A DNA stretch of 64,000 nt from Dendrophyllia cribrosa (taxonomy: Eukaryota > Cnidaria > Anthozoa > Scleractinia > Dendrophylliidae): contig JAJLRJ010000008.1 of NCBI GenBank assembly GCA_024195265.1, forward strand, positions 23,720,958 to 23,784,957, in the 5' to 3' direction. Numbering within the stretch: position 1 is the first letter of the stretch; the number at the start of each line of letters is the position of its first letter. Positions 54,243 through 64,000 of this stretch are shown here, piece after piece. The notes under the pieces are model-generated. The model had not been told where the DNA came from and did not search any database. It was given only the letters and a program-made list of their open reading frames with translations. A program made the translations under genes and the position numbers.

Positions 54243-54520
54243 AATGGGCCATTCCATTTAATGTCCTCACCCCCCCCCCCCCCCCCCTATTGAAGGGTAG
54301 GGAAACCCTAGTGGGAGAGGGGGGGGGGGGGGGTGTTCAAGAGTCATTTCTGAAGGGGTAGCTTTGTTGGTACCTTTGATCAATCAACAACATCTTCCTT
54401 TTTCTAAAGGGGGAAATGTGTCGGGACTTTGATCTTTTTTTTCCTAAGGGGTAAAATTCATAATTACCCGGGGGAGGGGGGGGGGGGGGGGGGGTGCGGC
54501 TATTAAATGAAATGGCCCAA
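54243..54520. mobile_element. MITE with internal poly-C and poly-G tracts
   Basis: ATGGGCCATTCCATTTAATG at the left pairs with ATTAAATGAAATGGCCCAAT at the right. Inside are C18 (54270-54287), G15 (54319-54333) and G19 (54476-54494, after GGGGGA). Architecturally similar to 39633-39863. Confidence 0.8.
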
Positions 54521-54802
54521 TACCAAATAGGAATTTAAAATTATTATAGGAATTTAAAATTAAGCTTACCTTATTGTTGATAGGTGAACGTTTGTTCGTT
54601 TGTCTCACGAAGGAGTCACTTTGAGATGTTGATCGTTAGACAAACGAGCAAGCGTCCACCTCTCATACATGCTACGATGAACAACAACCACATTTTTAAT
54701 AAAAATAACCTTATCTTAGGTATTCTTTCGAATACAGATATTTCTTCAAAACAAATTTCTATGAAATGAATGAATCAAGTTTTATCTCAGGAATGAATAT
54801 AA

Positions 54803-54943
54803 GGGCTGCAGAATACCCTGCCACTCCTGACCACTTCATTTACATGTGTCAAAATGCTTTGTAGAATGAGGCATAACACAATAGGCACTTTTGTTATTCA
54901 ACGAGATGCAAATAAGTGGCAGGGTATTCTGCAGTTTAGCCCC
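54803..54943. mobile_element. 141-bp MITE
   Basis: GGGCTGCAGAATACCCTGCC at the left is matched by GGCAGGGTATTCTGCAGTTTAGCCC-type sequence at the right. A smaller foldback, GGTGAACGTTTGTTCGTTTG with partner at 54636-54661, precedes it. Confidence 0.75.
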
Positions 54944-55062
54944 TTTATTATTTTTTTTTTTTGTATTTGTGTATATATTACTGTTCCATTGCTGTTGTAT
55001 TTTTCCCATAAATGATATTCATGTTTTGCAACTTATTTGAAGTGCATGACAACAATAGCGTA

Positions 55063-55446
55063 TACCTGCCAACTTTTTCCGAGTGATGGGCGTGAGAATT
55101 TTTTGTGTGGGAGTGCCAGGATTTCCGAAGAGAACCCGATCTATTCTGAAGATATCCGAAACGTCCAAATTTGTCCGAACATGTTCCGAAGAATTTCGGA
55201 AATTTCCATGGACCTCAGACCTCCTGCTGTAACTGTAATGTTCAGAACGATAAAAACCTAGAAAAAGTGCCATATTTTCATGAACGTGACTATATTTTTA
55301 ATTGGATCATGCGATCAGTTAAGGCTGATAGCTGAAATCTGTAAGTCAGGCAAGAGAAATTGCTCCATAGGCGTGAGTAGGCGTGAGATCAGAGTTTTGG
55401 ACTCGCAGGCGCGAGACTCACGCCTAAGGCGTGAGACTTGGCATTA
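55063..55446. mobile_element. MITE with GTGAG-rich termini
   Basis: TGCCAACTTTTTCCGAGTGA and GGCGTGAGA at the left correspond to the complement of CTCACGCCTAAGGCGTGAGA...TTGGCA at the right. The interior repeats CCGAA motifs (TTTCCGAAGAG, ATCCGAAACG, GTTCCGAAG). Non-coding. Confidence 0.6.
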
Positions 55447-56680
55447 GCGTGAAGGTAGTAGTGAACCAAAAACACAGTTACTATTCTCTATTTTTTAGCA
55501 ATGGCTCTAACGGCCAAATCATCAGTCAAAGACCAAGCTTTTGGCCAGAAATTGAATAGTGGGCATCCTAAAAAAATTTCCCATCATAACTTTTTAAAGG
55601 AGTAGGTGCAATTTTCATGAATTTCTTCACAAAGTGGGCATCCGCCGACCTCGTTCCCAGGGTCTTCTCCTTCCAAAGTTAGGCATCTGCAGGATGCCTG
55701 GACACCCCGCTGGTTAAAAGCTTGTCAAAGACCCAAAATAAGATGCCAAGAGAAGTTAGTTTGCTTGGTTGACCTTTCGTGATATATTTGACATGCTTGG
55801 TGATGTTTAGCATTGTACCCTGAGCCTGCAGTTCCCCACAGAGCAATAGTGTGCGCTCTTGGAGCAACGTTGAGCATCAATACACTTCCTGTTTCCCAGA
55901 AGCTTGTACGGTTAGTAATTACTTGAAGGGCTTTTTTTATCCTACCTATCATTCACCAACAAATTTGAGAAACGGCGAACAGATAAACTATGCATATAAA
56001 CAAACAAAGGACACAAAGAGCTCCGTTTGGCACAGAGAGAGGTTGATTGAAGTAATAGGCACAAGGAACATAAAACCAACAAGTGGAAACAATCCTATTC
56101 TAACTACTTCATAATAAACCTCTCCACCCACCAATGGGTGGGAGGGAAGGGAAGAAAATGGAACAGCAAACAGTACAGCACGTATCAAACAATAATCACA
56201 ACTGAATGGATCGTAAAATATGAGTCACATGCTTGTCACAATTTAAAAATAATAATTAACTATATGTACGATATTAGTTATAATAACTAAATCACCCTTT
56301 GTTGGGCAAATTAAACATTTTAATTTGCAATCAAAATATCCCTACTAGATGAAACTGAAGGAATGTTTTACTGAAGTGTTTGATAGCCGTTTCATAACTG
56401 TCCTAAAAATTTCATTGTTTACTAACTAATACTGCCATATAATAAGGAACTATGCAATTGTTTGCACTCTTTTTAAATAAGAACACCTTGTTTTGAAATG
56501 AGGCTGAGCTGGTTCCTTAATGACTACGCAAAAAATAAAAATGATTGTTTTCTTAGCTAAACTGATTATGTATTCATTTTATTGAATGTTGCATTGACAC
56601 TATTGAAAACATTCTTTCTTGTAATGAAGGGCAAAAGGTGTATTTTTATTTAGACAAAGAGGAATGCTCTGAACTAAATC

Positions 56681-56682
<2 letters not shown>
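55447..56682 (+). other. Intron sequence, no gene seen
   Basis: Contains a half-site of the CCTCGTTCCCAGGGTC MITE family at 55649 and the intron block shared with gene 1 from 56537. Opposing short open frames at 55679-56188 show no domain. Confidence 0.5.

Positions 56683-56712
<30 letters not shown>
56683..56712 (+). repeat. (AAT)n microsatellite
   Basis: Ten or so units, next to the 5' edge of the LINE fragment at 56739. Confidence 0.95.
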
Positions 56713-56715
<3 letters not shown>

Positions 56716-56738
56716 GTAATAATTACCAAATTACCAAA

Positions 56739-56999
56739 TTGTATATAGCTGTGCCAGCGGACCAGAATATCACCAGGACTGAGGAGGAGAAGGTTGAAAA
56801 GTACCAGGAACTAGCATTTGAAATAAGAAGGATTCATGGAGCCTCGAAAGTCACAATACCTATCGTGATTGGTGCTCTTTGAAGCATATCGAAAGGTGCA
56901 AAGACCTGGTTTGGAAAGTTAGATGTACCTCACTTCCTTTGAAGTGTACAAATATCGGCCATTCTTGGAACTGCACACTTGCTGCGGAAAGTGTTGTGT
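56739..56999 (+). pseudogene. Non-LTR retrotransposon: extreme C-terminus of the polyprotein
   Basis: One frame reads YIAVPADQNITRTEEEKVEK, then KYQELAFEIRRIHG and VTIPIVIGAL, with in-frame TGA at ~56879 and ~56940, ending TAA at 56997-56999. DVAVP..N....EKV.KY..L..E....W and IPIVIGALG form the conserved tail found after the reverse transcriptase in many LINE-type polyproteins. 5'-truncated, as is usual for LINEs. Plus strand, within the gene 2 intron. Confidence 0.75.
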
Positions 57000-57072
57000 C
57001 TCTAAGCTACGGGAGTGGCTGAGACACAATAAACATTACCCAGTAGAACATGCGGCAACTGGAGAGAATCGA

Positions 57073-57427
57073 ATAATAATAAAAAAAACCTTTATTTAAA
57101 CACGATGGAATTTAAAGCTTAACAGCTTGTGGGGTCATGTATAAATAATCGCTAATTGTAAAATAATGCTAAAAACTATGTACAAAAGATAAAGTACATG
57201 TACAATAAGATAAGATATAAAAAATCTATATACAAAGAGTAAAACACTATTCATGGACAATGCATGGGTGAATTCATTTCTTACAGAACGGGTTGCGAAA
57301 GTCAATGTCCTTTATTATGTTCAGCTTGTAAATCATTCTAGTAAAACTCTTTAAGCATACTTCTTTACGGCACTCGTCCGGTAAATGATTCCATAAAATT
57401 GCCCCCCTGTAGGATATAGAAAACTTT
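57073..57427 (-). pseudogene. Non-LTR retrotransposon: 3' end, minus strand
   Basis: Minus-strand frame ending at a TGA (57274-57276) encodes FSISYRGAILWNHLPDECRK and SFTRMIYKLN, the conserved (Y/F)RGA.LWN.LP motif at the C-terminus of CR1/RTE-type reverse transcriptase proteins. It is followed by ~200 bp of 3' UTR with AATAAAGG and a TTATTATTAT tail at 57073. 5'-truncated. Confidence 0.75.
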
Positions 57428-57545
57428 AAATTATATTTGTTTTAGATGATATTTGTTTTACATGATGGGTTCCTGGATATGTTCAGTCTCAACATTCTTT
57501 TTTAAATATTGTATAAATCATTAGCATGTGCACCATTCATTGCAG

Positions 57546-58336
57546 GTGTTATTGACTTACTTGGTGGTGCTGCAGTTGGAAAGGAGTTCAAGGCTTCGCT
57601 GTTGGCGTCGCATGGTTTTGTAACCCTTGCGTTGGATTATAGTCCCCTTGACAAGACCGGAAATGTTCCAAAAGTTTTCGAGTTGGAATACTTCGAAGAA
57701 GTGGTGGATTGGCTAAGCAACCACCCAAATGTTTTACCAGGAGGCATCGGATTGCATTCTATCTGCTTCGGTTCTTGGATAGCCCTGTTGTTAGCAAGCT
57801 TCAGAAGCGATGTTATTAAAGCTACTGTCGCAGTTTCCCCACTCTCGTTTGCCTTTATATCCTCGTTTAAATACCGAGGAAAAGTGTCTGAGATTTTTCC
57901 CATTGATGAAAGCAAACAGGTCACGACAGCGTTTGGCGTTGTTACGCGTTATGGCCTTGCTTCAATCACAGAGGACAATGGCTCAGATTCTAAGTTCTCT
58001 GCCATAACTCCCTGTGAAAATATTTATTGTCCCGTGCTACTAATCTATGGTACAGGTGATCTTAATGTTAATGCCGACTTCTGCGTGAAGCAGGTATACG
58101 AGCGCATGAAAGGGAATGGCAAAGAAGAACTATGCTCTGTCTTATGTTATCCCAGTGCAGGACATCTCATTGAGCCCCCTTATTCTCCTCTCTGCTATTC
58201 AACGTATAATTCAAATAATACTTATGATGTCTTTGGAGGAGAGACAGTAGCGCATGCACAAGCGCAAGGTGATGCTTGGCCAAAGATTATTGCCTTTTTG
58301 AAAAGGAATATTCCACAGACCAAATGCAACTTGTAA
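57546..58336 (+). CDS. BAAT/acyl-CoA thioesterase family, gene 2 exon 2 (alpha/beta-hydrolase, Cys nucleophile)
   Basis: Acceptor ATTGCAG at 57545, two bases finishing the split Gly codon, 262 codons and TAA; the full protein is 429 residues. Core motifs match gene 1: VIDLLGGAAVGKEF, FELEYFEEVVDWL, SPLSFAFISSFKYRG and GAITPC-like SAITPCENI. The nucleophile elbow here is GLHSICFGSW, so residue 240 is Cys (TGC at 57764-57766). The acid is Asp338 in YGTGDLN (Gly337 in place of gene 1's Asp337) and the base is His373 in SAGHLIEPPY. Cys at this position is the state of vertebrate BAAT, which conjugates bile acids to glycine or taurine. The product is therefore a candidate acyl-CoA:amino-acid N-acyltransferase, though a Cys thioesterase is possible. 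The C-terminus CNL is identical to that of gene 1. Confidence 0.94.
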
Positions 58337-58475
58337 CATTCAGAGAACAGAAAATTTTGGTCCCACTAGTTTTCTTAAAAGGAAAACCCTTTTTTATCTG
58401 GAAATGTGGAAATTTGACTTCTTGGTTTTTCAGTGTATGTGTGTACGTGTGAACGAAGAGATCAGAATATGTATA

Positions 58476-58953
58476 CCGTATTTATTCGATTAAACGCCGC
58501 CCTCAAATAAATGCCGCCCTCGAGAGCAAAAATATTAATAAACGCCGCCCTCGAATAGACGCCGCATCCATGATGCGGCGTTTATTCGAATAATATACTC
58601 AAAAGCGAGTACAGTAATAATCTAGTTTCAGCAAGCCTAAAAAAATTATTTTCCTTGATTATGACAATGTTAATCAGTGCATTCAAAGCTCCGAGGAATA
58701 TAATTGAGTGAACTTTATTCTATGACATGCATCGCAATCGTATTAAAACGCAAAGTGAGAACGATAAATTAAATGACATTTTATTTCAGACAAACACTGA
58801 AACATGTTTCTGTTTTTAAAAATGCAAACGTTCAGTTGCTATTGTTTGTAAGAAATAAATTGGATTTTAAATAAACGCCGCCCTCGATTAAACGCCGCAC
58901 CAGAATCACGAAAAATTTAATAAACGCCGCGGTGTTTGATCGAGTAAATACGG
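58476..58953. mobile_element. 478-bp TA-target MITE with GCCGC motifs
   Basis: Ends CCGTATTTATTCGATTAAAC and complement (GAGTAAATACGG) are flanked by TA. The corresponding downstream flank of gene 1 (45019-45030, ATGTATATGTCC) is uninterrupted, which gives an exact empty site and a TA duplication as in Tc1/mariner. The interior repeats AAACGCCGCCCTCGA in both orientations. Confidence 0.92.
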
Positions 58954-59063
58954 TATGTCCTACCCAAAGTGGACAGAAACACATTACAGTGTACTGTGAC
59001 GTATCTTACCGTGAGTACCCAATTAACTTTTTTACAAGTTAGCCAATCAGAGAGCGCGAATTT

Positions 59064-59069
59064 AATAAA
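59064..59069 (+). promoter_or_regulatory. Candidate polyadenylation signal, BAAT/ACOT gene 2
   Basis: AATAAA in the block shared with gene 1 (45128). The MITE at 58476-58953 pushed it 478 bp further from the stop codon. Confidence 0.4.
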
Positions 59070-59345
59070 GGAATTCACAGTTGTCTACTTAGTAACTGGC
59101 CTTTGCGTGAAAATGAGGCTGAAGTTAAAAATCATGTTGTTCTTATGCTAACTAACATGATTTACATACGAAATAAAAGAGGGAAGGTTTGTATTAAAAC
59201 AAAGCATAGTTAATCGAGGGACTGGTTATGAAACCTTGCAGACTTAAGTGGCAATAACAAAGGAGCTACAATTTATGTTGAACCGTACTTGACCGTGCAC
59301 ATCTTTTGTTTTTTTTTGATCACACGCTATGACTGAATAACTTAA

Positions 59346-59499
59346 TAGGCCTTTTTCACGCGGCGGCCATGTTGACTCCCCGGAGAATAAAATGCTTTGT
59401 TTTTGCCCACCCAGCCTCGCAGTGAAAAAGTTGAAAACGAGGTTGGGCGGGAAAAATCTTTTGTTTTTATTCAAAATGTCGGAGCGTGAAAAAGGCCTA
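59346..59499. mobile_element. 154-bp MITE
   Basis: TAGGCCTTTTTCACGC and GCGTGAAAAAGGCCTA form perfect 16-bp ends. Inner CGAGGTTGGGCGGG/CCCACCCAGCCTCG pairing adds a second stem. No clear target duplication. Confidence 0.8.
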
Positions 59500-61338
59500 T
59501 AGCACATTTCTATTGGTCAGTTGCTTGAACAAAAGTTCAACATCTATTGTATTGTGCAGGGTCAAGGCCAAAAAACGATAACAAAAACATCGAACAAATT
59601 TATTTTGTTATTTATTTTATTATATCAAAAAACTGAGCTTTTAGTATTGTCAATGCTTTTATTGGTCATTGACGATCGATTCTCCTTCCATCGTTGCACA
59701 TTCCAATGTACCTCTAGTTAATCGCAAGAAATAATGACGTGTTATAAAATGGTGTTTACCATAAACGACGTGTAGATGGCAGATTATAAAACCAATAGCT
59801 TTTTAGATGGACCTGCTTATTAGCAGGTTTAGACCTACTTAACTAGTATAATCAAAGATTAGGAGCACGTTCGAAAGGATGTTTGGGGACTGTGACTCTG
59901 TGTTTTGTCTGATCAACCACTGAAGCATTAACAACTGAGAACAAACATGCGTCATTACTAAGACCATTGCTAACACAATTCGGAAAAACTTTATGAATCG
60001 TTATGAACTTCTATTTGTTTTTTTTTGCTTGGGTAAAATCTTGGTTTATTTAGATTTTTGAAGCAACTAATATTTCAAGGACGCGCAAGTAAACCACGTT
60101 TTGTGACTGAAAGACGCCTTAATTTGCATTCACACCCAAAAGGTGTGAAATGAGGGAGGAGCTAAGCCTTTTATACCTATTCCCAGTGTCTTACGTCATT
60201 CAGTCTAGAAAGACAAGATTTTTTGGTCGTTTTAAATCTGTTTTACTCTTCAATTCTTCGACTTCAAACGCAGTATGGAAAATTAAAACCGATCTGTGGA
60301 CTTAACGAGATGGCTCTTAAAGCCCTTTGATTTTTTTATAGGATCACTAGAGAATTAAATTGGAAAGCAGTGCACCACCTTGAAAAAGCTGGATGTTTCC
60401 ATAGGCTAAGAAGTGCTAAGATGGAACTATTACAGTCAGTTCCAATAAACTATTCTTGTTGGCCATCTTCAACTTATTGCTAGTCCAAAAAAAATAGCGA
60501 GGAGTAAATAGTTTAAATTGACAAGGCACGAAACAACCATTCTGCGGTAAAATCAAACAACACACATATTCATCGTCATTTAAAATTTATTAATTGTTTG
60601 ATTCATAACACGAGGTTAACATAAAACGGTCAAATTAACATTTTCCGCAGAGAGAAATTGTAACCTAAATTCAAATGCATAGATCATTCGAAGTTAAATT
60701 TTTTTTTGGCCATTCCCATACAAATCAATTTGAGCAACTCATCTTGCTTACAAAGATCAAAAGGACTTAGAAGTGTGATACTCTATCAAAGGCAATAACA
60801 GTACGACCAGAAAATACGTAAATGCCGAAAATGTTTCACTTTACGTTGTTTTATGACTTATGCAAACATTTTTAAGTTCCCTTACCAGATATCGCGTCAT
60901 TGGTCATATTTAACATTCCAGAAATAATTACGGCGTGCTTGGTTTTTCTGGTCGCATTGTAAACTAATGTTCATAATTAGTGCACAGCATGCGTAGCTGG
61001 ACGTGCTTTCACCACAGCATAATGACCGCTCTTGTAACTCACAATTCAAGAAAAACTCATGACTGCCTCGCAACAGGCAACAATGGTTTCCCTTACATCT
61101 TGAGCTACCGCTGGAGGTGACTACAATATTAAACTACAAAAGAAAATGTTATGGCAGTACATTTAGTTAACTAAACTGACTGAATTAGAAATTGGGTAGA
61201 ATCACCTTGTGTTCTTTTTTAACTTACTTGCTTGGTCACATTGTCTGCTTACTATTTCACAAAATTGATTTGTTTGTCAGATCACAAGTTTAAAAATCTT
61301 CTAAATCTCCCGTAGAAGGTATTCTATTTTCCAAGTAT
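59500..61338. other. No gene seen; dispersed repeat fragments
   Basis: 59630-59715 matches 50490-50600 (tandem-duplication flank). 60250-60340 (TCTTCGACTTCAAACGCAGT, then AACGAGATGGCTCTTAAAGC and CCTTTG) resembles 12780-12835 plus 13125-13155 and the left end of family R (19310-19340, inverted). No RNA gene or exon recognised. Confidence 0.5.
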
Positions 61339-64000
61339 TTAATCTGTTTTGCAAATATTGGCCAGTCCTCCATGACTCGATTGGTTTTGCAAACATTGAG
61401 TTAAGGTGTCAGCTACCTCGTCAGTTTGCTCACGGCGTACTCTATCGGCAATATCAATCACAGTTTTCCGTGTGTACTCATCAAACAAGTTGATCTTGTT
61501 CTTCCTCACTCTTCTCAAGTTCACTATTTTTTCTCCATATTCATTCACGATCCACTTGATGCCTTTTAGTTGATGCTTTGTGCCGTCTCCCGTGAATTTC
61601 TCATGCTCGCCTCTGAATTACAGCTCCCAGGTGCCCTCATTTTTCTTCTTCGAGATCATGTCTGCAGCTTCTCCGTCGATTCCCCAAGGATCCAGAAACA
61701 AATCATTTTTTATGACGAGATAATCCGTACCTCTTCAAAGATCTATTTGGGTGGAATGGGTTACTCGTTGCTGGGGGCATTTTAAGGTGCAGACATCAAT
61801 CTTTGGGTCACTTGCCTGGCTACTCTGAACATTTTGGCTGAAATCAGTAACAAGGCTATCACCGCTAAAAAACAACAAGTCCAGTTCCGACACCATCCTC
61901 CGCTTTATCATACAGCCTCCGTATTCAGTAAAGGCTTCCACTTCTCCAGGACATTTCGTGTGAAATGAAACAGTCGCAAGCAGCCTTTTACCGTCTCCAC
62001 CACCCATAGGATGACTTCCATCAGCCGGCTCACCGGAACATCTCCTTATTAGCGGTGACATGTCTGAATCACCTGCAGTGTCATTTGCATCCCGTTTCTG
62101 CTCACTTATACTTTTGCCGTATATCTTCAGTTGTATGATTACCATCATATAAAATATCATTGGCTACTCCCGACTGAAGACCGAAGCCGAAGAGACTTAG
62201 AAGCGGTTTATGATTTTTGCATTTGTTTTCTCCGTTCTGTCCGTTGTCTGTGGTTAGTATCGATAATTTTAAAATGTGGTGTAAAAGGATTTGCCATGTT
62301 ACGACAAGTAGACAAACTCGCGATCTTGTTGACATTAATGTAATAGGTTGATTTTCCTTTAACCTTAATAAAAGTGAAATCATCGCCGTTTTCTGCCTTT
62401 TCGTGAGCGAATAATCTCACTGTATCTCTAAATGGAGATGCACCCAAAACTGAGACTGGTTTAACAATACCGACGGAAAAACGTTTTAGGGAACGTCCGA
62501 TGAAATAAGTCACCTTTTCGTCTTGTGCGTCGAATTCAATTCCTTGGATCTCAGAGTCTTCGTTATCAGGCATTCCAAGTAAGGATAACATATTATTTCC
62601 AGGCCCTAGATCAGCATCCAATTGATTTTCGTTTTCTCCAATAAATCCATCAATGTTCAAAACATCATTTCCACCCCCTGTTCTAATAGCAACTTTTTCA
62701 GAGCTGTCAAGGTTTTTCATGTTCCCGATGGCAACAACGTCATCATAGTCCCCATAATCACCCTTCGTATCGGTATCAATAAGGATGCTGCGAAGGGGGT
62801 CGTCCAAGTCCTCATCGTCGCTTAATTTGGAGCTTTGAACTTCATCGGTGTTTACGAGAACGATTGAGCCACCATATGGTTGGTCAGGCTTCAAATGTTC
62901 CCCTTTCCTAATCGAGCGTCCATTGCTTGTGAATCCGTAAAATCCATAGCCAACATCATCATCATAATCGTCACTTCGGCTATTGATGTTTTTCCCGTCA
63001 ACAAGTAAAGGACAATTCCTATGTTCTCCCGCTCCTATGTTGGCTGCCGCGTAAACAACGCCCGGAGCGTGTGGATTATAAGCATGTTTACACGCTCCTG
63101 GATGATTGACAATTTTTCTTGGATTTTCTAACCGAGTAGTGCCAAACTGAAGATTCTTTTCGGTGTCAATCCACTTCGGCAATTGTCCCTGGTTGACAAC
63201 ATAGAGGTCGCCCCTATTAATGTCATTGTCTGCCATGAACCTGTTTGCAATATAAAGTTGTCGTCTTGAATAACTGTCCAGTTCCTGAACCATTTGAATC
63301 TTTTTTTGATACCGAAGTTCCTCTTCATCGACTGGAGGCTTGTAAAACAATTCTATCAACGTTGCGCATATTGCCAGCGTGAACGATACAATTGCGCCTA
63401 CGGGACCAAGAACCGCAGCAACTGATGAGGAGACAACAAGCGTAGCAGCGAAAACTCCCACGCCAACCACGCCAGAGACGATTCCAAGCGACGCTGATGC
63501 GATTGCTCCTTTATTACAGGTCGCTGGGTTTTCGTTGCAGTCTGCAATAGCTGTTTCTAAGGCCCATGAATTGATTCCAATTCCGATGGCATCAAACAAG
63601 GGTCCTAAAATTTTGGCAGCGGATTTTACTCGAAACCATCGTTTTGCTCGGTTGATGTATTTCATTGTTTTGCTGTATTTTGGTACATTTTGTATAGTTC
63701 CCAGGTCGGTTTCAAAGGCCCTCAGCACTTCGGCCTTTTTGCTATTTAGAAGACGTTTTACAGCACTTTCCGACAACGTTTTGAAGTTTGCTTTAAATGT
63801 ACTCTCCAGACCTTCTCTGTAGACCCCCCAAGCGTCTCTTGTCTCTTGCAGTGTCCGTCGTAATAGTTTCAATGATGTGTTGTGTTACAGGGACTAGAGC
63901 TCCTCCTCCGATATCCAATGCTACTAAAGTAGCGACAGCCTGAGCCAAACTTTCTCTAACCTTAGCACTGTCCTCGTGCCGCAACAACTCGGACGCTGCG
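61339..64000 (-). pseudogene. Decayed pore-former/RTX-like large protein, 5' end beyond window
   Basis: The longest frame, 63872-62208 (554 codons), has a basic helical start, a long Ala/Gly/Val-rich hydrophobic stretch (residues ~123-178) able to span or insert in membrane, a charged middle, Asp-rich segments (~300-380) and one RTX-like motif TGGGNDVLNIDGF at ~398-410. Hydrophobic hairpin plus calcium-binding Asp/Gly repeats recalls secreted bacterial-type pore formers. Such genes are often annotated haemolysin-like in cnidarians. Coding bias continues in another frame from 63840 to the window edge and in shifted frames after 62230 and again after 62130. In-frame stops lie at 61735-61737 and 61618-61620, and the last frame ends at 61339. 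With at least three shifts and two stops it is probably a pseudogene, unless the assembly is faulty here. Family assignment is weak. Confidence 0.55.

Larger units (their letters stand above)
54207..57545 (+). other. 3.3-kb intron of BAAT/ACOT gene 2
   Basis: GTAAGT donor and CATTGCAG acceptor. It contains three MITEs (54243-54520, 54803-54943, 55063-55446), two LINE tails and an (AAT)n run (56683-56712). Sequence from 56537 to 56660 and 57470-57545 aligns with 43827-44069 of the gene 1 intron, interrupted here by the LINE block. Confidence 0.8.

Noticed and set aside
63379..63822. 147-codon plus-strand frame opposite the RTX-like gene
   Set aside because: Antisense shadow of the long minus-strand frame, with Thr/Pro-rich content expected from complementing Ala/Gly/Val codons.

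Overview
The window looks like nuclear DNA of an invertebrate animal, most plausibly an anthozoan cnidarian such as a reef coral. That assignment is an inference. It rests on GT-AG spliced metazoan genes, low overall GC, no vertebrate-type repeats, and a very dense load of cut-and-paste transposons, foldback MITEs and poly-G/C tracts. Real host coding sequence is a small minority of the 64 kb.

Layout. (1) Positions 1-4750 are repeats: a ~215-bp tandem repeat, foldback elements and a 2.5-kb transposon-like unit called family R here. (2) 4753-14015 (+) holds the last eight exons of a spinster-type (SPNS) major-facilitator transporter. The N-terminal ~100 residues are missing, and the introns carry a hAT-like element and several MITEs. 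(3) 15.8-17.9 kb holds a foldback element whose long inverted repeats are the promoter and 5' end of a decayed PB1/zinc-knuckle gene, followed by small MITEs. (4) 18484-44857 (+) is a two-exon BAAT/acyl-CoA thioesterase family gene. Its single intron is 25 kb and filled with nested transposons: two direct family R copies, a helicase-carrying 9-bp-duplication element, and concentric inverted-repeat elements at 24071-39450, 24680-39221 and 24781-34908. A 3.2-kb element at 35728-38940 carries a broken SAP/beta-propeller gene. (5) 45-50.3 kb holds a second helicase fragment and a 3.5-kb element bounded by direct repeats, with a spliced gag-like gene on the minus strand whose intron is a 96-bp minisatellite. 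(6) 51.1-53.55 kb is a terminal-inverted-repeat element made mostly of 30-bp minisatellite in both orientations. (7) 53708-58336 (+) is the tandem paralogue of the BAAT/ACOT gene, with the same splice site and a 3.3-kb intron. (8) 61339-64000 (-) is a decayed pore-former/RTX-like gene running off the window edge.

How it fits together. The two BAAT/ACOT genes are a tandem duplication with the same exon structure, near-identical sequence before the ATG and shared 3' flanks. Comparing the two units, and comparing transposon copies with each other, supplies empty sites that date insertions relative to one another. The most functional observation is that the catalytic nucleophile at residue 240 is Ser in the first paralogue and Cys in the second. 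In vertebrates this is the residue that separates acyl-CoA thioesterases from the bile-acid N-acyltransferase.
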